From contig JAKZAN010000005.1 of the NCBI GenBank assembly GCA_023053545.1, positions 5,084,001-5,148,000 on the forward strand: DNA of 64,000 nt, written 5' to 3'. Origin of the DNA: Lepidurus packardi (taxonomy: Eukaryota; Arthropoda; Branchiopoda; Notostraca; Triopsidae). The notes under the pieces were generated by a model. It searched no databases. It had not been told where the DNA came from and saw only the letters and a list, made by a program, of their open reading frames with translations. A program made the position numbers and the translations under genes. Shown here piece by piece: positions 1 through 11,321 of this stretch (its first letter is position 1; each line of letters opens with the position of its first letter).

Positions 1-3000
1 TGCCACGTATTCGTATGGGGACTGAATGATAAAGATCAGTTGGGAGGATTGGTAGGGTCCAAAATCAAGATTCCGTCGCTCTCTGATACCTTAGCGGCCC
101 TGAGACCTATTTGGACGGCTGGTGGTTCCAAGTCCCTCTTCATAGTCTCACAACAAGGAAAAGTAAGTTAGTATTCAGAAGATATCATTGATGATTGAGT
201 TAAAGAAATTGACTTAAAATGGCTTTTCACAAAGCAGAAATGATAATATTGGTTTGTTTCGGATAAAGGTTTACGCATGCGGAGAAGGAACCCATGGTAG
301 ACTGGGACTGGGGCACTCCTCGAACGTCTCAAAGCCAAGGCTATTGACGTCGTTGTCACAGTACGTGATCAAGAAAGTGTCGGTACATTCAGGAGGCCGT
401 CACGCATTGGCCTTAACATCGGACGGGAAGGTAAGTGAGTTCGGTCCTGTTTACATCTCTTACGTCCTCTTCTCTGTGTAGGTATTCGCATGGGGTGAAG
501 GTGACGATGGTAAATTAGGTCTTGGCGATACGGCAAGTACCAGCACCCCTCGCTTGATATTTGCCTTGTGCGGAGTATGTATCCGAGACATCGCCTGCGG
601 TAGTGGACACAGCGCAGCCATTTCTACTTCAGGAGCATTATACACTTGGGGCCTCGGCGACTACGGGCGGCTAGGTCATGGCGACAATAACTCTCAGTAC
701 CTCCCTAAACAGGTAAACGTGGTTCTTTTCCATTCTTGCCATCATGGTAACTTTTGTTTAAAGGTTGAAGCCCTGAAGTGCAAACGCGTAATTCAAGTGG
801 CTTGCGGAAGTCGCGACGCACAAACCTTGGCCTTGTTAGAGGGCGGGGAGGTATATTCTTGGGGTGATGGTGATTTTGGGAAACTAGGTCGCGGTGGAAG
901 CGAGGGGTCGTCCGTCCCAATGCATGTCGAGAAACTCGACGGTGTAGGAGTTATACAGGTCGAATGCGGAGCGCAGTTCTCGTTGGCCTTGACTAGTAAC
1001 GGACAGGTAAAAGGTTTTCATGAATTCCAAGCATTTTTCTGCTCGATCTTGAAAGAGGGGCATGGTTTTGTTTGGTTTAGATTTACACGTGGGGTAAAGG
1101 AGACTACTTTCGATTGGGCCATGGGTTGGATAGTCATTGTCGCTGGCCTACGTTAGTCGAAAGTTTGAAAAACTTCAAAGTCATTTCCGTGGCTGTTGGA
1201 GCGTTACACTGCATGGCCTTGACCGACCAAGGCCACGTGTATGCTTGGGGCGATAACGACCACGGGCAGCAAGGTAATGGAACTACGACCATCAACAAAC
1301 GGCCAACGTTACTTCAGCTCCCCTTTCCTAATGGAAGCCACGAACCGAAGCTGAATAGAGTAGCTTGCGGATCTTCACACAGTATTGCGTGGAATGCGCC
1401 TGAACCCGCTGCTCCTGGCAAGCCCGAGCCAGTAACCTTTCCCTGCAACAGTGACCCACTCGCGTCTCAAGCCTGGGGTACGTCTTTTGAACTAATTTTT
1501 CTTGTTTGTAAGAGACTTTCGCAATCTTAGGGTTAGAAGAGGGAGTAACGTCTTCGACCCACGTAAAATCCGTCGAAACCGACTTCTTTACCCAAGGTGG
1601 CACAGCCCAACCCTGTTTCCCGCATTCTGTCCTTACGTTGAGCAGTACCGCCGCTCAGCAACGTGTTTTGAACCATATTTTGTCGACTTTGCAAGTCCGA
1701 TTCTGCCGAGACGTCGTACTAGCCGTATTTCAAGAGCTCCAGAAGGAATTGCAAGGTTGTCCTGACGACGAGCACATAGTAGGGCTTCCGGCATTAGAAG
1801 ATGATGATCAAGGCGGCGGAGAAGGTCCAGCGACTCCAAGTATTGAGCTATTTCAGTCAATGAACTCCTCTTCTGGATTCGATGTCCTGCAGTCGACGTT
1901 AATTGGAAAAAATAGCAATTGGCCGCCGTGTGAGTCGGAAATGAGTAGCAGCGTCCTCCCCGTAACCCATTTGGGACAGTTAACCTCTATCCTGGACGCA
2001 GCGCATGTACGATGTCTCTTGGACGTTTATAAGTTAAGCGTAGCGTCGTCGGCTGAAATTAACCTGAAAAAGTTTGTCGCTGCGCTGGCGACCGAAAGCG
2101 AAACTTTTCGGTTGCTCTTAAGCGAAATCTGCGTGGTGGAAATGGAAGAGATTGCAGGCGAGCGCCACAGTTTACGCTGTTTCCCTCAGCCGGTAGTCCA
2201 GGAATCGCCTCATCTGTACGCAGACGACGCTACCTTAACCGGGCATGTAGTCATTCCTGGTGCGGAGAGTTTGCGCTTAGAATTTGACAGATTGTGTTCG
2301 ACGGAACGTCGGCATGACCCGCTAACGATTATGGACGGCGGCGGTCGTATAGTTTCGATCCGATCCGGGAGGGAATGGTCGGACTGGAGCACCGAGTTGA
2401 GGGTTTCGGGGTGCGAACTTCGTTGGCGCTTTACGAGCGACGGATCAGTCAATGGCTGGGGCTTCAGATTCACTGTCTATCCTTGTTTACCTACGGGACA
2501 TGACTTGGATGTTTGCACCGATCGGGAGGCATTGGCGAGGCCCTGTATTCCGCTAATTGCCGAAATTATGGACGCCTTGACGAAAGAAAGTACCGGGTTA
2601 ATGCTCCAGGAGCGACTCTGTCGTTCCTTGGTCGCTTGCGTTCAGAAACCGAGTTTGAGTCGGACCCAACGTGTCTGGTCCTTACGGAAATTACGATCGT
2701 TAATTGCTAAACATCACAAGACTTTGAACGATACCATTAGCCAGGTGATTGAAGACCTAGCGTCCCTGTTAATTCGCCAGTACGAGTACGAAGAGCCCTT
2801 TGTCCGCGCAGGAAAGCAGTTGATGCACTCTTACTTTACCAAGGTAATCTATGCGTTGGTTTGCAATAAATTTTTTTATTTTTTTCTTCAAGCAATAATA
2901 ATTATGTTATTTTTCGAGCTTTCCTTAAAACGTTTCTTGTCATAGTTACTCTGTGCGTTGTGTTGTGACTTGGGGGTGGATTCGTTACCACTATGCGGTA

Positions 3001-6000
3001 CCGAAGGAGGACGATGGGGGTGGTTCAAACGGTATTGTATCGTTGCTCGGGTGGCGAGTTCTATACTCCAGCGAACGCCCTTACCTTGGACTTTCGCCGA
3101 AGAAATCGGATCCAAACTCAAGGAACTTACACGCGACATTGACGGTAACCTTACCGACTACGAAAATCACGCTCTCTTTGGGCAAGAGCAAGATGAGCAG
3201 TTGCTAGCCTGGATGAACACGTAAGTAACTAATGGGTACTTGAGTACCTGGAATAATTTCCCCCGTTTCAATTGTCGATAGCCGAAGCGAAGATTGGTCG
3301 CTTTCGTGGTCCTGTTCAGGTCCCATATATGGATGGGGCCACAACCACCGAGGCCAGTTGGGGGGTGTAGAAGGAGCTAAAGTTAAAGTCCCTACCGTCT
3401 GTAACTCTTTGAGTACACTAAGACCCATACAGGTAGCCGGTGGGGAGCAGACCTTGTTCATTGTTACCTCAGACGGTAAGCTATATGCTACTGGTTACGG
3501 AGCCTCTGGAAGGTTAGGAATCGGAGGAATGGACTCTGTTTCCACCCCTACTTTACTTGAATCCCTACAGCATGTGGTCATCAAGAAGGTACAGCCGTCG
3601 ACCGATTCAGGGACATGACTTAAGCTTCCTTCTTACGGTTAGGTGGCTGTGAATTCGGGTGGGAAGCATTGTTTGGCGCTGTCGGCGGACGGGGAAGTCT
3701 TTTCTTGGGGCGAAGGTGAAGACGGTAAGTTGGGACATGGAAGCAAGACTTCATGCGACCGCCCAAGGGTCATCGAATCTCTTCGTGGGAAAGAAATCGT
3801 TGATATCTCTTGCGGCGGTGCCCATAGCGCCGCGATCTCCGCCGCTGGCGAACTATATACGTGGGGTAAAGGTCGCTATGGTCGCTTGGGCCACGGTGAT
3901 TCTGACGACCAACTCAAACCGAAATTAGTGGAAGCATTCGTTGGGTACCGGGTTCTGGACGTGGCCTGTGGTTCGGGTGACGCTCACACGCTCTGTGTTA
4001 CTGATGATGACCAGGTTTGGTCCTGGGGCGACGGAGATTACGGGAAACTCGGCCGAGGTGGATCAGACGGCTGTAAAGTAAGTTATCTGTGTTTGCCGCA
4101 AGTCAGAGCTGTAGTTCTGGATTGCAAATTAGGTTCCTGTGAAGATCGAGTCTCTTTCCGGAGCGGGAATCATCAAGGTAGAGTGTGGATCGCAGTTTTC
4201 GGTAGCGCTCAGTCGTTGCGGGACGGTTTACACTTGGGGCAAAGGAGATTACTTCCGATTGGGTCACGGGACGGACGACCATGTTCGGCGGCCTAAAAAG
4301 GTCGCTCCTTTGCAAGGAAAACGCGTAGTGTCCGTAGCTACGGGTTCTTTACATTGCATAGCGGCTATCGACACAGGGGATGTTTTCACGTGGGGCGATA
4401 ATGACGAAGGACAGCTGGGCGATGGAACGACACAGGCGATTCCACGACCACGATTGGTCCACGCTTTGCAAGGTCTGCGGATTTGCAAAGTCGCCTGTGG
4501 TTCTGCCCATTCCTTAGCTTGGGGCACCAGTAAATCCGCTTGTCCTGATGGTAGTCCCGCCGAAGCTTCGGATGGGGAAGATTCGTGTCGCTTACCTACA
4601 ACGGTACCACTGGAATACGACTTCCTACACCACATTCCGATACCCGTGCTTAAGAAAAGGCTGCTCCTACTTCACCATTATGGCGACATTTTCATCCCGC
4701 TGCTACCTTTGGTGCCCTTAAGCGGCGATGCTGGTAAATATTTAGATGTTTATTTCCAAATGCCAGAAACCAAAATTTTAAACTACACTTTGATGTAGGA
4801 TGCGCGGAAGACTTTAGTCCAGCGATGAATGGAGTTTGGTGCGGGAAATTGGACAAACTTCGCGGGCTATTACTGGCGTCGGTGAAAGAAAGCGCCTTCC
4901 GGAAAGTGGTACAATCCACAATGATCCGAGATCGGCAACATGGACCTGTGGTCGAATTGACCCGTCTCGGAGTAGGTGGGAGTGTCGCCTGGAAAAAAGC
5001 CAAAAACGCGGCGAATAATTTAGACGAAGGCAGCCGGCCGACAAACAAGCGATCCTTGGCCGGAGTGGATGGTTCCCGTACGGTTTTCGCGCAGATGGCA
5101 TCTAAAATGTCCCTTCTTACTCCGGACGTCCTAGCGTTGCCCCATAGGACCTGGAAAGTCAAGTTTTTAGGTAAAGATTGTGCAAAGATTTTTAAAAAGG
5201 ATTTTTGTTTAGTTAATTCATCGGTGTACCTTTTATTTACTATTAGGGGAAAGCGTGGACGACTGTGGCGGCGGGTACAGCGAAAGTATTGCAGAAATGT
5301 GCGAAGAGTTAGAATCGGGGGTCCTTCGTGTCCTACTTTTGACACCGAACGGTCGCGAGGAGGCGGGAACAAATCGCGACTGCTTTTTACTCAACCCAGA
5401 TTTAAAATCAACGATACATTTGCAGCAATTGCAGTTCTTAGGAGTATTATTGGGAATCGCGATTCGCAGTGGAAATCCGCTCAGTCTGCATTTGGCGGAG
5501 CCTGTTTGGAAGCAACTCGTGGGCGTAGCGTTAACTTTACAAGATATCGCTGAAATTGATAGAGATTACCTCCCAGCTCTACACTGTTTAATCGATATGG
5601 ATCCCGAAGCTTTAGAAGCGTTGGATTTACCTTTCCAGACTACTTCTGCGTCCGGAAAACCTGTTTATTTAGCACAAGAAATCAAGAAAATCACGCGGTA
5701 TAATCGGCGCCAGTATATGCAAATGGCGTTACGCCATAGGTAAAAATTACTAGCAGAAGTAGTTTTGTACGAAAACTAGTTTCATTCTTTTTTTTTAAGG
5801 CTGCAAGAATTTGATCGTGTAATAGCGGCTGTACGTACCGGCTTGGGTTTAGTCATTCCGTTACCTATGTTATCCTTGTTTACCGGTACGGAACTGGAAA
5901 CTATGGTTTGTGGATCCCCGGAAATTCCGTTGGCCTTATTGAAATCTGTAACAACATATAAAGGAGTGGAGCCTCAGTCGATGTTGGTGGCATGGTTCTG

Positions 6001-6423
6001 GGAAGTCATGGAGGAATTTACTATGTCGGAACGTTCTTTGTTTTTGCGTTTCGTCTGGGGACGAACTAGATTACCGCGAACTATTGCTGATTTTCGCGGA
6101 CGTGATTTTGTTTTACAGGTGCTGGACAAGTACCAGCCGCCGGATCACTTTTTGCCAGAAAGCTATACGTGTTTCTTTTTGCTAAAACTACCGCGTTATT
6201 CTTCTAAGGTAAAACTCGACTCTTTATCTTGGGAAATTATTTTAAATGGAATGTTTTGTAGGTTATTTTGCGAGAAAAGCTTAAGTACGCAATTTATTTT
6301 TGTAAATCTATTGATACGGACGAGTATGCTCGAGCGGCAGCTCCAGAACTTTTGCCCGTGGATGGGGAACGAGAGCCTGACACCTTGAGTGCGAGTGATA
6401 CGGAAGAAGGGAATGGAATGTAA
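1..6423 (+). CDS. HERC2: HERC2 giant E3 ubiquitin ligase, C-terminal part (5' truncated by window)
   Basis: HECT-type ubiquitin ligase acting in DNA-damage signalling and centrosome and protein quality control (family knowledge). Coding exons read by eye: 1-162, 269-430, 482-712, 764-1006, 1081-1477, 1531-2843, 2946-3220, 3282-3588, 3643-4077, 4133-4733, 4799-5170, 5247-5739, 5800-6208, 6262-6423. The order is an RCC1-like propeller (blades with WGxGDxGxLG motifs, to about 1400), a linker, a DOC/APC10 domain (about 2190-2490, core [14 protein letters not shown]), a second propeller (about 3315-4520), and a HECT domain ending in a short acidic tail. The catalytic cysteine is the TGT at 6170-6172 in [13 protein letters not shown]. 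All key blocks are present, so the ligase looks functional. An alternative acceptor at 1513 would add six residues in frame. The N-terminal two thirds of the roughly 4,800-residue family protein must lie before base 1. Confidence 0.96.
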
Positions 6424-6640
6424 GCTTTCTAGACAAGAATTAGATCTATTAGCTAAATGTTAATGTCCATTGTTAAAGCTTCTGCTAAATACACATTGGA
6501 TGTAATACATAAAATGAACAACATAAAGTAAACTCCTAAAGAAAACAAATGAAGACTAAATTGCTTGATTTTTGAATTAGAGAAAGCTAAATAAAACGAA
6601 AAATAGCGTTTGATACTGGAGAAAAGAAAAGAAAAATAAC
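6424..6640. other. HERC2 3' flank
   Basis: AT-rich sequence between the HERC2 stop and the first tRNA gene, presumably 3'UTR and spacer. I see no coding potential or clear AATAAA signal that I would place with confidence. Confidence 0.4.
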
Positions 6641-6713
6641 TGCCGAAACCCGGGATCGAACCAGGGACCTTTAGATCTTCAGTCTAACGCTCTCCCAACT
6701 GAGCTATTTCGGC
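6641..6713 (-). tRNA. tRNA-Phe (GAA), copy 1
   Basis: A 73-base cloverleaf on the minus strand: acceptor GCCGAAA/TTTCGGC plus discriminator A, A box TAGCTCAGTTGG, anticodon loop CTGAAGA with GAA, variable loop AGGTC, and B box GGTTCGATCCC. It is identical in sequence to the other five copies but is the only one on the minus strand, head to head with copy 2. A T-rich run follows its 3' end on the minus strand, as expected for a Pol III terminator. No intron. Confidence 0.97.
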
Positions 6714-7055
6714 TCATAATAAAAGATGCTTGTAAATAGATCAGCATCTGATGGCATTTATGAATACAGAAAAACAAAGACTTTCCTCTTTTCGAAAGCC
6801 TTATTTCTTATAGCGCATTCAACTGGCTTCAGTTGATGCAGTATTTTTGGTGCAGTATTTTTGGCACTCAGTGTGTAAAGCTATGTTTTTGACACACTCA
6901 GTGACAAAAATATTGCACCAGGGCAGCCAGTGGAACACCCTATTAGATACTTGCTGGATTTGGTCGCTGTCTAATAGATTCTTATAACATATAAAATTAA
7001 ATTAATTTAAGATTTCATGGTTTAATAGATAATAAGAAAGAGAGCTAAAGAATGT
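6714..7055. other. Spacer between divergent tRNA-Phe genes
   Basis: No gene seen. It contains a local direct repeat around 6835-6870 (GCAGTATTTTTGG twice) and a nearby inverted echo at 6905-6925 (AAAAATATTGCACCA), giving a weak hairpin possibility. Confidence 0.4.
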
Positions 7056-7128
7056 GCCGAAATAGCTCAGTTGGGAGAGCGTTAGACTGAAGATCTAAAG
7101 GTCCCTGGTTCGATCCCGGGTTTCGGCA
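7056..7128 (+). tRNA. tRNA-Phe (GAA), copy 2
   Basis: A 73-base tRNA identical to the other copies in the cluster, with acceptor GCCGAAA/TTTCGGC, anticodon GAA in CTGAAGA, intact A and B boxes, and discriminator A. It is followed by ATTATTTTTT, a Pol III terminator. The 3' half and flank of this copy, or a sibling, recur as a decayed fragment at 7365-7395. Confidence 0.97.
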
Positions 7129-7241
7129 ATTATTTTTTCCACTGATTAAAAAAAAATTCCTCTCTTTTAGGGAAATTAATAATGTCATATATTTATATAA
7201 AAGTTATTATAGTAGCACTTCAAATTAAAATGTATTCAATT

Positions 7242-7438
7242 TTTAGCATTAATTCTTAATTACCCACTTTATTTTGTTAAAGTATTTAAGTACTTTGTAA
7301 CATACGTTGCTTCTTATGGTATTAGGATCTCTCTTCTACTAATTGTAAAATCCTAGTAAATATTCTCTGTTCGATCTCAAGTTTCGGCAATTATTCGACA
7401 TTTAGCAATAATTGTTAATTACGCACTTTATTTGGATA
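7242..7438. repeat. Diverged direct duplication next to tRNA copy 2
   Basis: The stretch at 7242-7279 (TTTAGCATTAATTCTTAATT and on through CCCACTTTATTT) recurs at 7401-7438 (TTTAGCAATAATTGTTAATT and on). The second copy sits just after a tRNA 3' fragment, so the duplicated unit apparently ran from the tRNA 3' half into its flank. Confidence 0.65.
7365..7389 (+). pseudogene. Decayed 3' fragment of tRNA-Phe
   Basis: CTGTTCGATCTCAAGTTTCG followed by GCA matches the T arm and 3' acceptor strand of the intact tRNA-Phe (CTGGTTCGATCCCGGGTTTCG, GCA) with a few changes, and is followed by the same ATTATT flank as copy 2. There is no 5' half. It reads as the relic of a tandem duplication whose tRNA has broken. 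Confidence 0.75.
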
Positions 7439-7660
7439 AAAATAATGAAGTTTTATAAATCACGAAAACGTTTTAGGACAAGTAATAGTCTGCACTATAA
7501 AATCAGGAAGGGATTGTAGAGTATTTTAACGTTTCTATATGACTACGTCTGTCCACTGTAAGCACGGCTAACTGGACCCACTAACTTCGCTGACTTCGTG
7601 AATAGGAGTTCTTAGCATTGATCTTAGTGTTACTAACGGCTGAAATTATCTGCTTACTCA

Positions 7661-7680
7661 TAACCTAACCTAACCTAACC
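7661..7680. repeat. Interstitial telomere-like (TTAGG)n patch
   Basis: Four TAACC units in a row, the complement of the TTAGG telomere repeat widespread in arthropods. It is too short to be a chromosome end here and lies in tRNA-cluster spacer. It could be a scar of telomerase-assisted break repair or part of a mobile element tail. Confidence 0.6.
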
Positions 7681-8135
7681 TTTAAAAGCATTTTTGAATT
7701 TCCCCGCCTCCTTTTTCCCTGTACCGCCAGCTTCATTTTGCAGCAAGCGGCAATGCTGTGGCTGGTTCGGATTTGGGGCACAGAGTGGATTGGGGTTTGA
7801 AAATATGCCCCCAGGACAAAGGGACCTAACATAAGTAACGTGTAACATGTTACTTCTTATTTTACCAGTATCTCCTACTAAATGTATAATCCTACTAAAT
7901 ATTCGAGGAAATCTTTGCAGTCACTAGGACTTCAGTCGCCTTCGATGGTAATCTTTCAAATTCAGAAGAAGAAGAACCGTTTGAGAATATTTGGTAATAG
8001 GGCAAAGAATGAATATTTGCAATTTTTTGAAAAAAAAGTGTTTCCTGCTTGGTGATTTTCCGTGGAAAAACGAAGGAATCATTCGGGAAAGAAGAAATAG
8101 AATAAAGACTTGTAATTCAATAGAAACAAAAATCA

Positions 8136-8208
8136 GCCGAAATAGCTCAGTTGGGAGAGCGTTAGACTGAAGATCTAAAGGTCCCTGGTTCGATCCCGGG
8201 TTTCGGCA
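8136..8208 (+). tRNA. tRNA-Phe (GAA), copy 3
   Basis: A 73-base tRNA identical to copy 2, with anticodon GAA, A box TAGCTCAGTTGG, B box GGTTCGATCCC and discriminator A. It is followed by TACGTTTTTATC, a likely Pol III stop. Its 3' flank (CTTCCTTTCTTCTTGCATAG) resembles those of copies 4 and 5. Confidence 0.97.
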
Positions 8209-8352
8209 TACGTTTTTATCTTCCTTTCTTCTTGCATAGCACTTATCAAACTTCGCTAATGTGTCAGAGAATCTCCAATTTATAATACTATTTTTTTAAT
8301 AAAAAAGAAACTTGGAATAATTGCCAGCCTCTTAATCTGGGTAGCATCGTAA

Positions 8353-8425
8353 GCCGAAATAGCTCAGTTGGGAGAGCGTTAGACTGAAGATCTAAAGGTC
8401 CCTGGTTCGATCCCGGGTTTCGGCA
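8353..8425 (+). tRNA. tRNA-Phe (GAA), copy 4
   Basis: A 73-base tRNA identical to its neighbours, 144 bases after copy 3. The 3' flank begins TGTTTTTCTCTTCCTTCC and shares the GCATAG motif with copies 3 and 5. The upstream flank has CTTAATCTGG, also found upstream of copy 5, which points to recent tandem duplication. Confidence 0.97.
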
Positions 8426-8563
8426 TGTTTTTCTCTTCCTTCCTTCCTGCATAGCTTTTAGCAAACTATACTGATCCGCCACATAATGTATATTTTCTAT
8501 TATTTTATCTCGGGAAAAGCTTGGAGCAGCTGGAACTTTTTAATCTGGAAGAGTCTAATGGAA

Positions 8564-8636
8564 GCCGAAATAGCTCAGTTGGGAGAGCGTTAGACTGAAG
8601 ATCTAAAGGTCCCTGGTTCGATCCCGGGTTTCGGCA
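8564..8636 (+). tRNA. tRNA-Phe (GAA), copy 5
   Basis: A 73-base tRNA identical to its neighbours, 138 bases after copy 4. The upstream flank TTTAATCTGGAAGAG matches that of copy 4. The downstream AATCTTTTCTTTTTT run supplies a Pol III terminator. Confidence 0.97.
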
Positions 8637-9548
8637 AATCTTTTCTTTTTTCGCATAGATTTACGAAGTACAGGAAGTGATGTTGACTCTTGTTTCCCTG
8701 ACCTTTTTATCACTTCCAGATTGAATGGCACGAATTCCAATTTTATGAAAAACAAATTCACAATAACATATTACAAGTTATATTATATTACAAGTTAGCT
8801 AATGAACGTGTTTTTTAGTATGCATCATTATCATTGAAGACACGTTAAGCCACGTAATAGTAAAGGGTTGGAAATCAAGGGATCCATTTTGTAACGTCAG
8901 TCCTATATAAAAAGAAAAAAAAACCAATAGTTACTAATAATAATGGAAATGGCGTTTTTTTCATTGCATGCAATATTGTCATACGATGTTACTTATGTAG
9001 GATAACATGTGATACTAACATGCAATGTCACTAATATAAATATAATATTGTAACAGGATGGCTTTACAAGATTGTATTTCTTTTAGACCTTCTTACTCTC
9101 AGAAAAGGAATGCCTGACTCAAGACTTTACACCTTACTTATACGACTTGGGAATGTGAGGACCTTACATGTTTATTTACGCAAACGCACGACCTAAGCAA
9201 CATACTACAACTAGTAACCTGGCATAGACGATAGCTAAAGCTCCTTTCCGTGTTGCCATTTGTCACAATATCACAAACAGTTTGTCAATTTGTCACAAAT
9301 AATTTTACGTATACAGAGTACGTATACCCTTTTTCGCTGCTCCCCTCACGCTTAAATTTTTTAACTGTAAAGCGAAGAAACATCAGTATCAAAAGTTGTG
9401 AGACACTCCAAATGCCGTAGTTCCTCTTTTCTTTTCTTTGCACTCTTTTGAACGCATTTTCCCTTGCCATGTTATTTTTTCTCTCACCCCACTTAAAAAA
9501 AATCTTCGAATATCTTTAGAATTACATGCTGTGCATGTTTTAAACATA
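8637..9548. other. Spacer between tRNA copies 5 and 6
   Basis: AT-rich sequence with no convincing gene. A near-palindromic AT stretch (ATATTACAAGTTATATTATA with ACAAGTTAG following) lies near 8768-8800. Nothing else was recognised. Confidence 0.4.
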
Positions 9549-9621
9549 GCCGAAATAGCTCAGTTGGGAGAGCGTTAGACTGAAGATCTAAAGGTCCCTG
9601 GTTCGATCCCGGGTTTCGGCA
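9549..9621 (+). tRNA. tRNA-Phe (GAA), copy 6
   Basis: A 73-base tRNA identical to the other five, 912 bases after copy 5, with anticodon GAA and intact internal promoter boxes. It is followed by TTTATTTTTT as terminator. It is the last copy before the UCHL5 gene. Confidence 0.97.
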
Positions 9622-10032
9622 TTTATTTTTTCGATTTTGTATTACTTATTTTATTACATTTTTCAATTCCCATTAATTTATTACTGAAAACATTGTAATA
9701 GCTTATATCATACTGATATTTCCCCCCCATTTTTTTACTCCTACTCACATACGAAATAACGCTCATTGGAGATACAAAGCTGTTGATTTAAAATGAAAAA
9801 TCGATTGTAATATATTGAGTATATTGAACTAACAAAACATGTATGTTGACGGACCATAGAAAATTAAGTATTTTACGTTGCTGATAATTTTAATCTATAT
9901 TTGATATAAAATTTAAAAACTGGTTCTTACAACGCTGTAGAATTTTCAGTTGTCATTCGGCATAGCCAGTGTACACCATACAGACAGGTATACAGAACCA
10001 AACAACCGCTTCTTAAATTTTTAACAAAAACG
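9622..10032. promoter_or_regulatory. UCHL5 upstream region
   Basis: A 411-base AT-rich stretch between the last tRNA and the UCHL5 start. It must hold the UCHL5 promoter and 5'UTR. I see no clear TATA or initiator that can be assigned. Confidence 0.4.
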
Positions 10033-11277
10033 ATGGCAGACGCTGGGAATTGGTGTTTAATAGAAAGCGATCCTGGAGTATTCACAGAATTAATCAAAGA
10101 TTTTGGTAAGTTTCAACTTAGATAATACCTTACAAACAAAAATTTGTATAAATCTATGTTGTAGGCGTCCAAGGAATACAAGTTGAAGAACTTTGGAGTC
10201 TCGACCCTGGACAGTTTGAATCATTAAAGTAACACGAAGGATCTTTCAAGCGACAGTGTAATTTTAATTACGTTTGATTTTATTTGACAGGCCTGTTCAT
10301 GGGTTAATTTTCCTCTTTAAATGGCAGCCCAACGAAGAAACGAGTGGCACTTTTGTCCAAGACGCCCGCTTAGAGAAGATTTTCTTCGCTAAACAAGTGA
10401 AAAAAAAACTTTTCAATTTCAGTGCAGTTTCGATTCAAACGCTCTCCTTTATTCTAGATTATTAGCAATGCTTGTGCCACCCAAGCTTTGATTAGCATTT
10501 TGATGAATTGCAAAAACCCGGATTTAGATTTGGGTCCTACTTTACGCGAATTTCGTGATTTTGTTCAATGTTTTGACCCTAATATGAAAGGCTTGGCTCT
10601 TAGCAACTCAGATATCATTCGGTCTGTCCATAACTCATTTGCCAAGTAATGTTTCTTAATGCAATCATTAATTTTTCGTGACCAGATTTGATTGTTAGAC
10701 AATCGGTTTTCGAATATCAAACACAAGTGGACTCAAAAGAGGAAGACGTGTTTCATTTCACTGGCTATATACCCATCGATGGCCGACTGTACGAGTTGGA
10801 TGGCCTCAAAGAAGCTCCTATGGATTTGGGGCCCATTTCGGGCGATAATTGGCTCGAAACTGTCAAACCAATCATTGAAAAACGAATCCAACGGTAGTTG
10901 TAGCGCAACAGTTCTTACGTAAATCTCATACTTTGATGTCTAGATATACTGAAGGCGAGATTCATTTCAATCTTATGGCTGTGGTCTCGGATCGTAAGAT
11001 ACTTTATGAGCGCGAATTGGCTCAGCTGGAAGCAAAAGAGAAGAATGCTCAAGTTGAAGCTGAGATTTCCCGGTTGCGACAGCTTTTGGAGAACGAGGAA
11101 CACAAACGGAGCCGGCAAATGGCTGAAAACAGTAGAAGAAAGCATAATTACATCCCATTTATCGTGCGTTTGCTCCAGATACTGGCCAATAAGGACAAAC
11201 TTATTCCTTTGTACGAAAACGCGAAGCAGAAGGCGTTGGCCCGTTGCAAAAACAAAAGTAAACCGGCCAATAGTTAA
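10033..11277 (+). CDS. UCHL5: Ubiquitin carboxyl-terminal hydrolase isozyme L5 (UCH37)
   Basis: Cysteine-protease deubiquitinase that trims ubiquitin chains on the 26S proteasome (via ADRM1/RPN13) and associates with INO80 (family knowledge). Exons: 10033-10105, 10165-10228, 10291-10396, 10458-10645, 10699-10893, 10944-11277, giving 319 residues, close to the usual 329. The peptidase C12 domain has the oxyanion Gln in FLFKWQ, the catalytic Cys at residue 87 (TGT 10473-10475, in [10 protein letters not shown]), His in DVFHFTGY and Asp in [10 protein letters not shown]. After it come a coiled-coil-prone acidic/basic stretch and the C-terminal KEKNA...[10 protein letters not shown] block that binds ADRM1. 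The start is the first ATG with frame continuity. An AATAAA overlaps the stop codon (11277-11282), so the 3'UTR may be very short. The 3' end is only 44 bases from the convergent HS2ST1 stop. Confidence 0.96.
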
Positions 11278-11321
11278 ATAAAACTTCAAACGCCTTGTAT
11301 TTCCCTAAAAAAACTACTTTT

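Larger units (their letters stand above)
7295..7904. repeat. Second diverged repeat pair in the tRNA spacer
   Basis: About 70 bases at 7295-7365 (ACATACGTTGCTTCTTATGG ... AAATCCTAGTAAATATTC) match 7839-7904 (ACATGTTACTTCTTATTTTA ... ATAATCCTACTAAATATTC) with small gaps. Together with the other pair this shows the 1 kb spacer between tRNA copies 2 and 3 was built by duplication. Confidence 0.55.

Noticed and set aside
8288-8482. 64-codon minus-strand frame with NPGSNQGPLDLQSNALPTEL
   Set aside because: It is the antisense translation of tRNA-Phe copy 4. This peptide pattern is a well-known artefact of tRNA genes.
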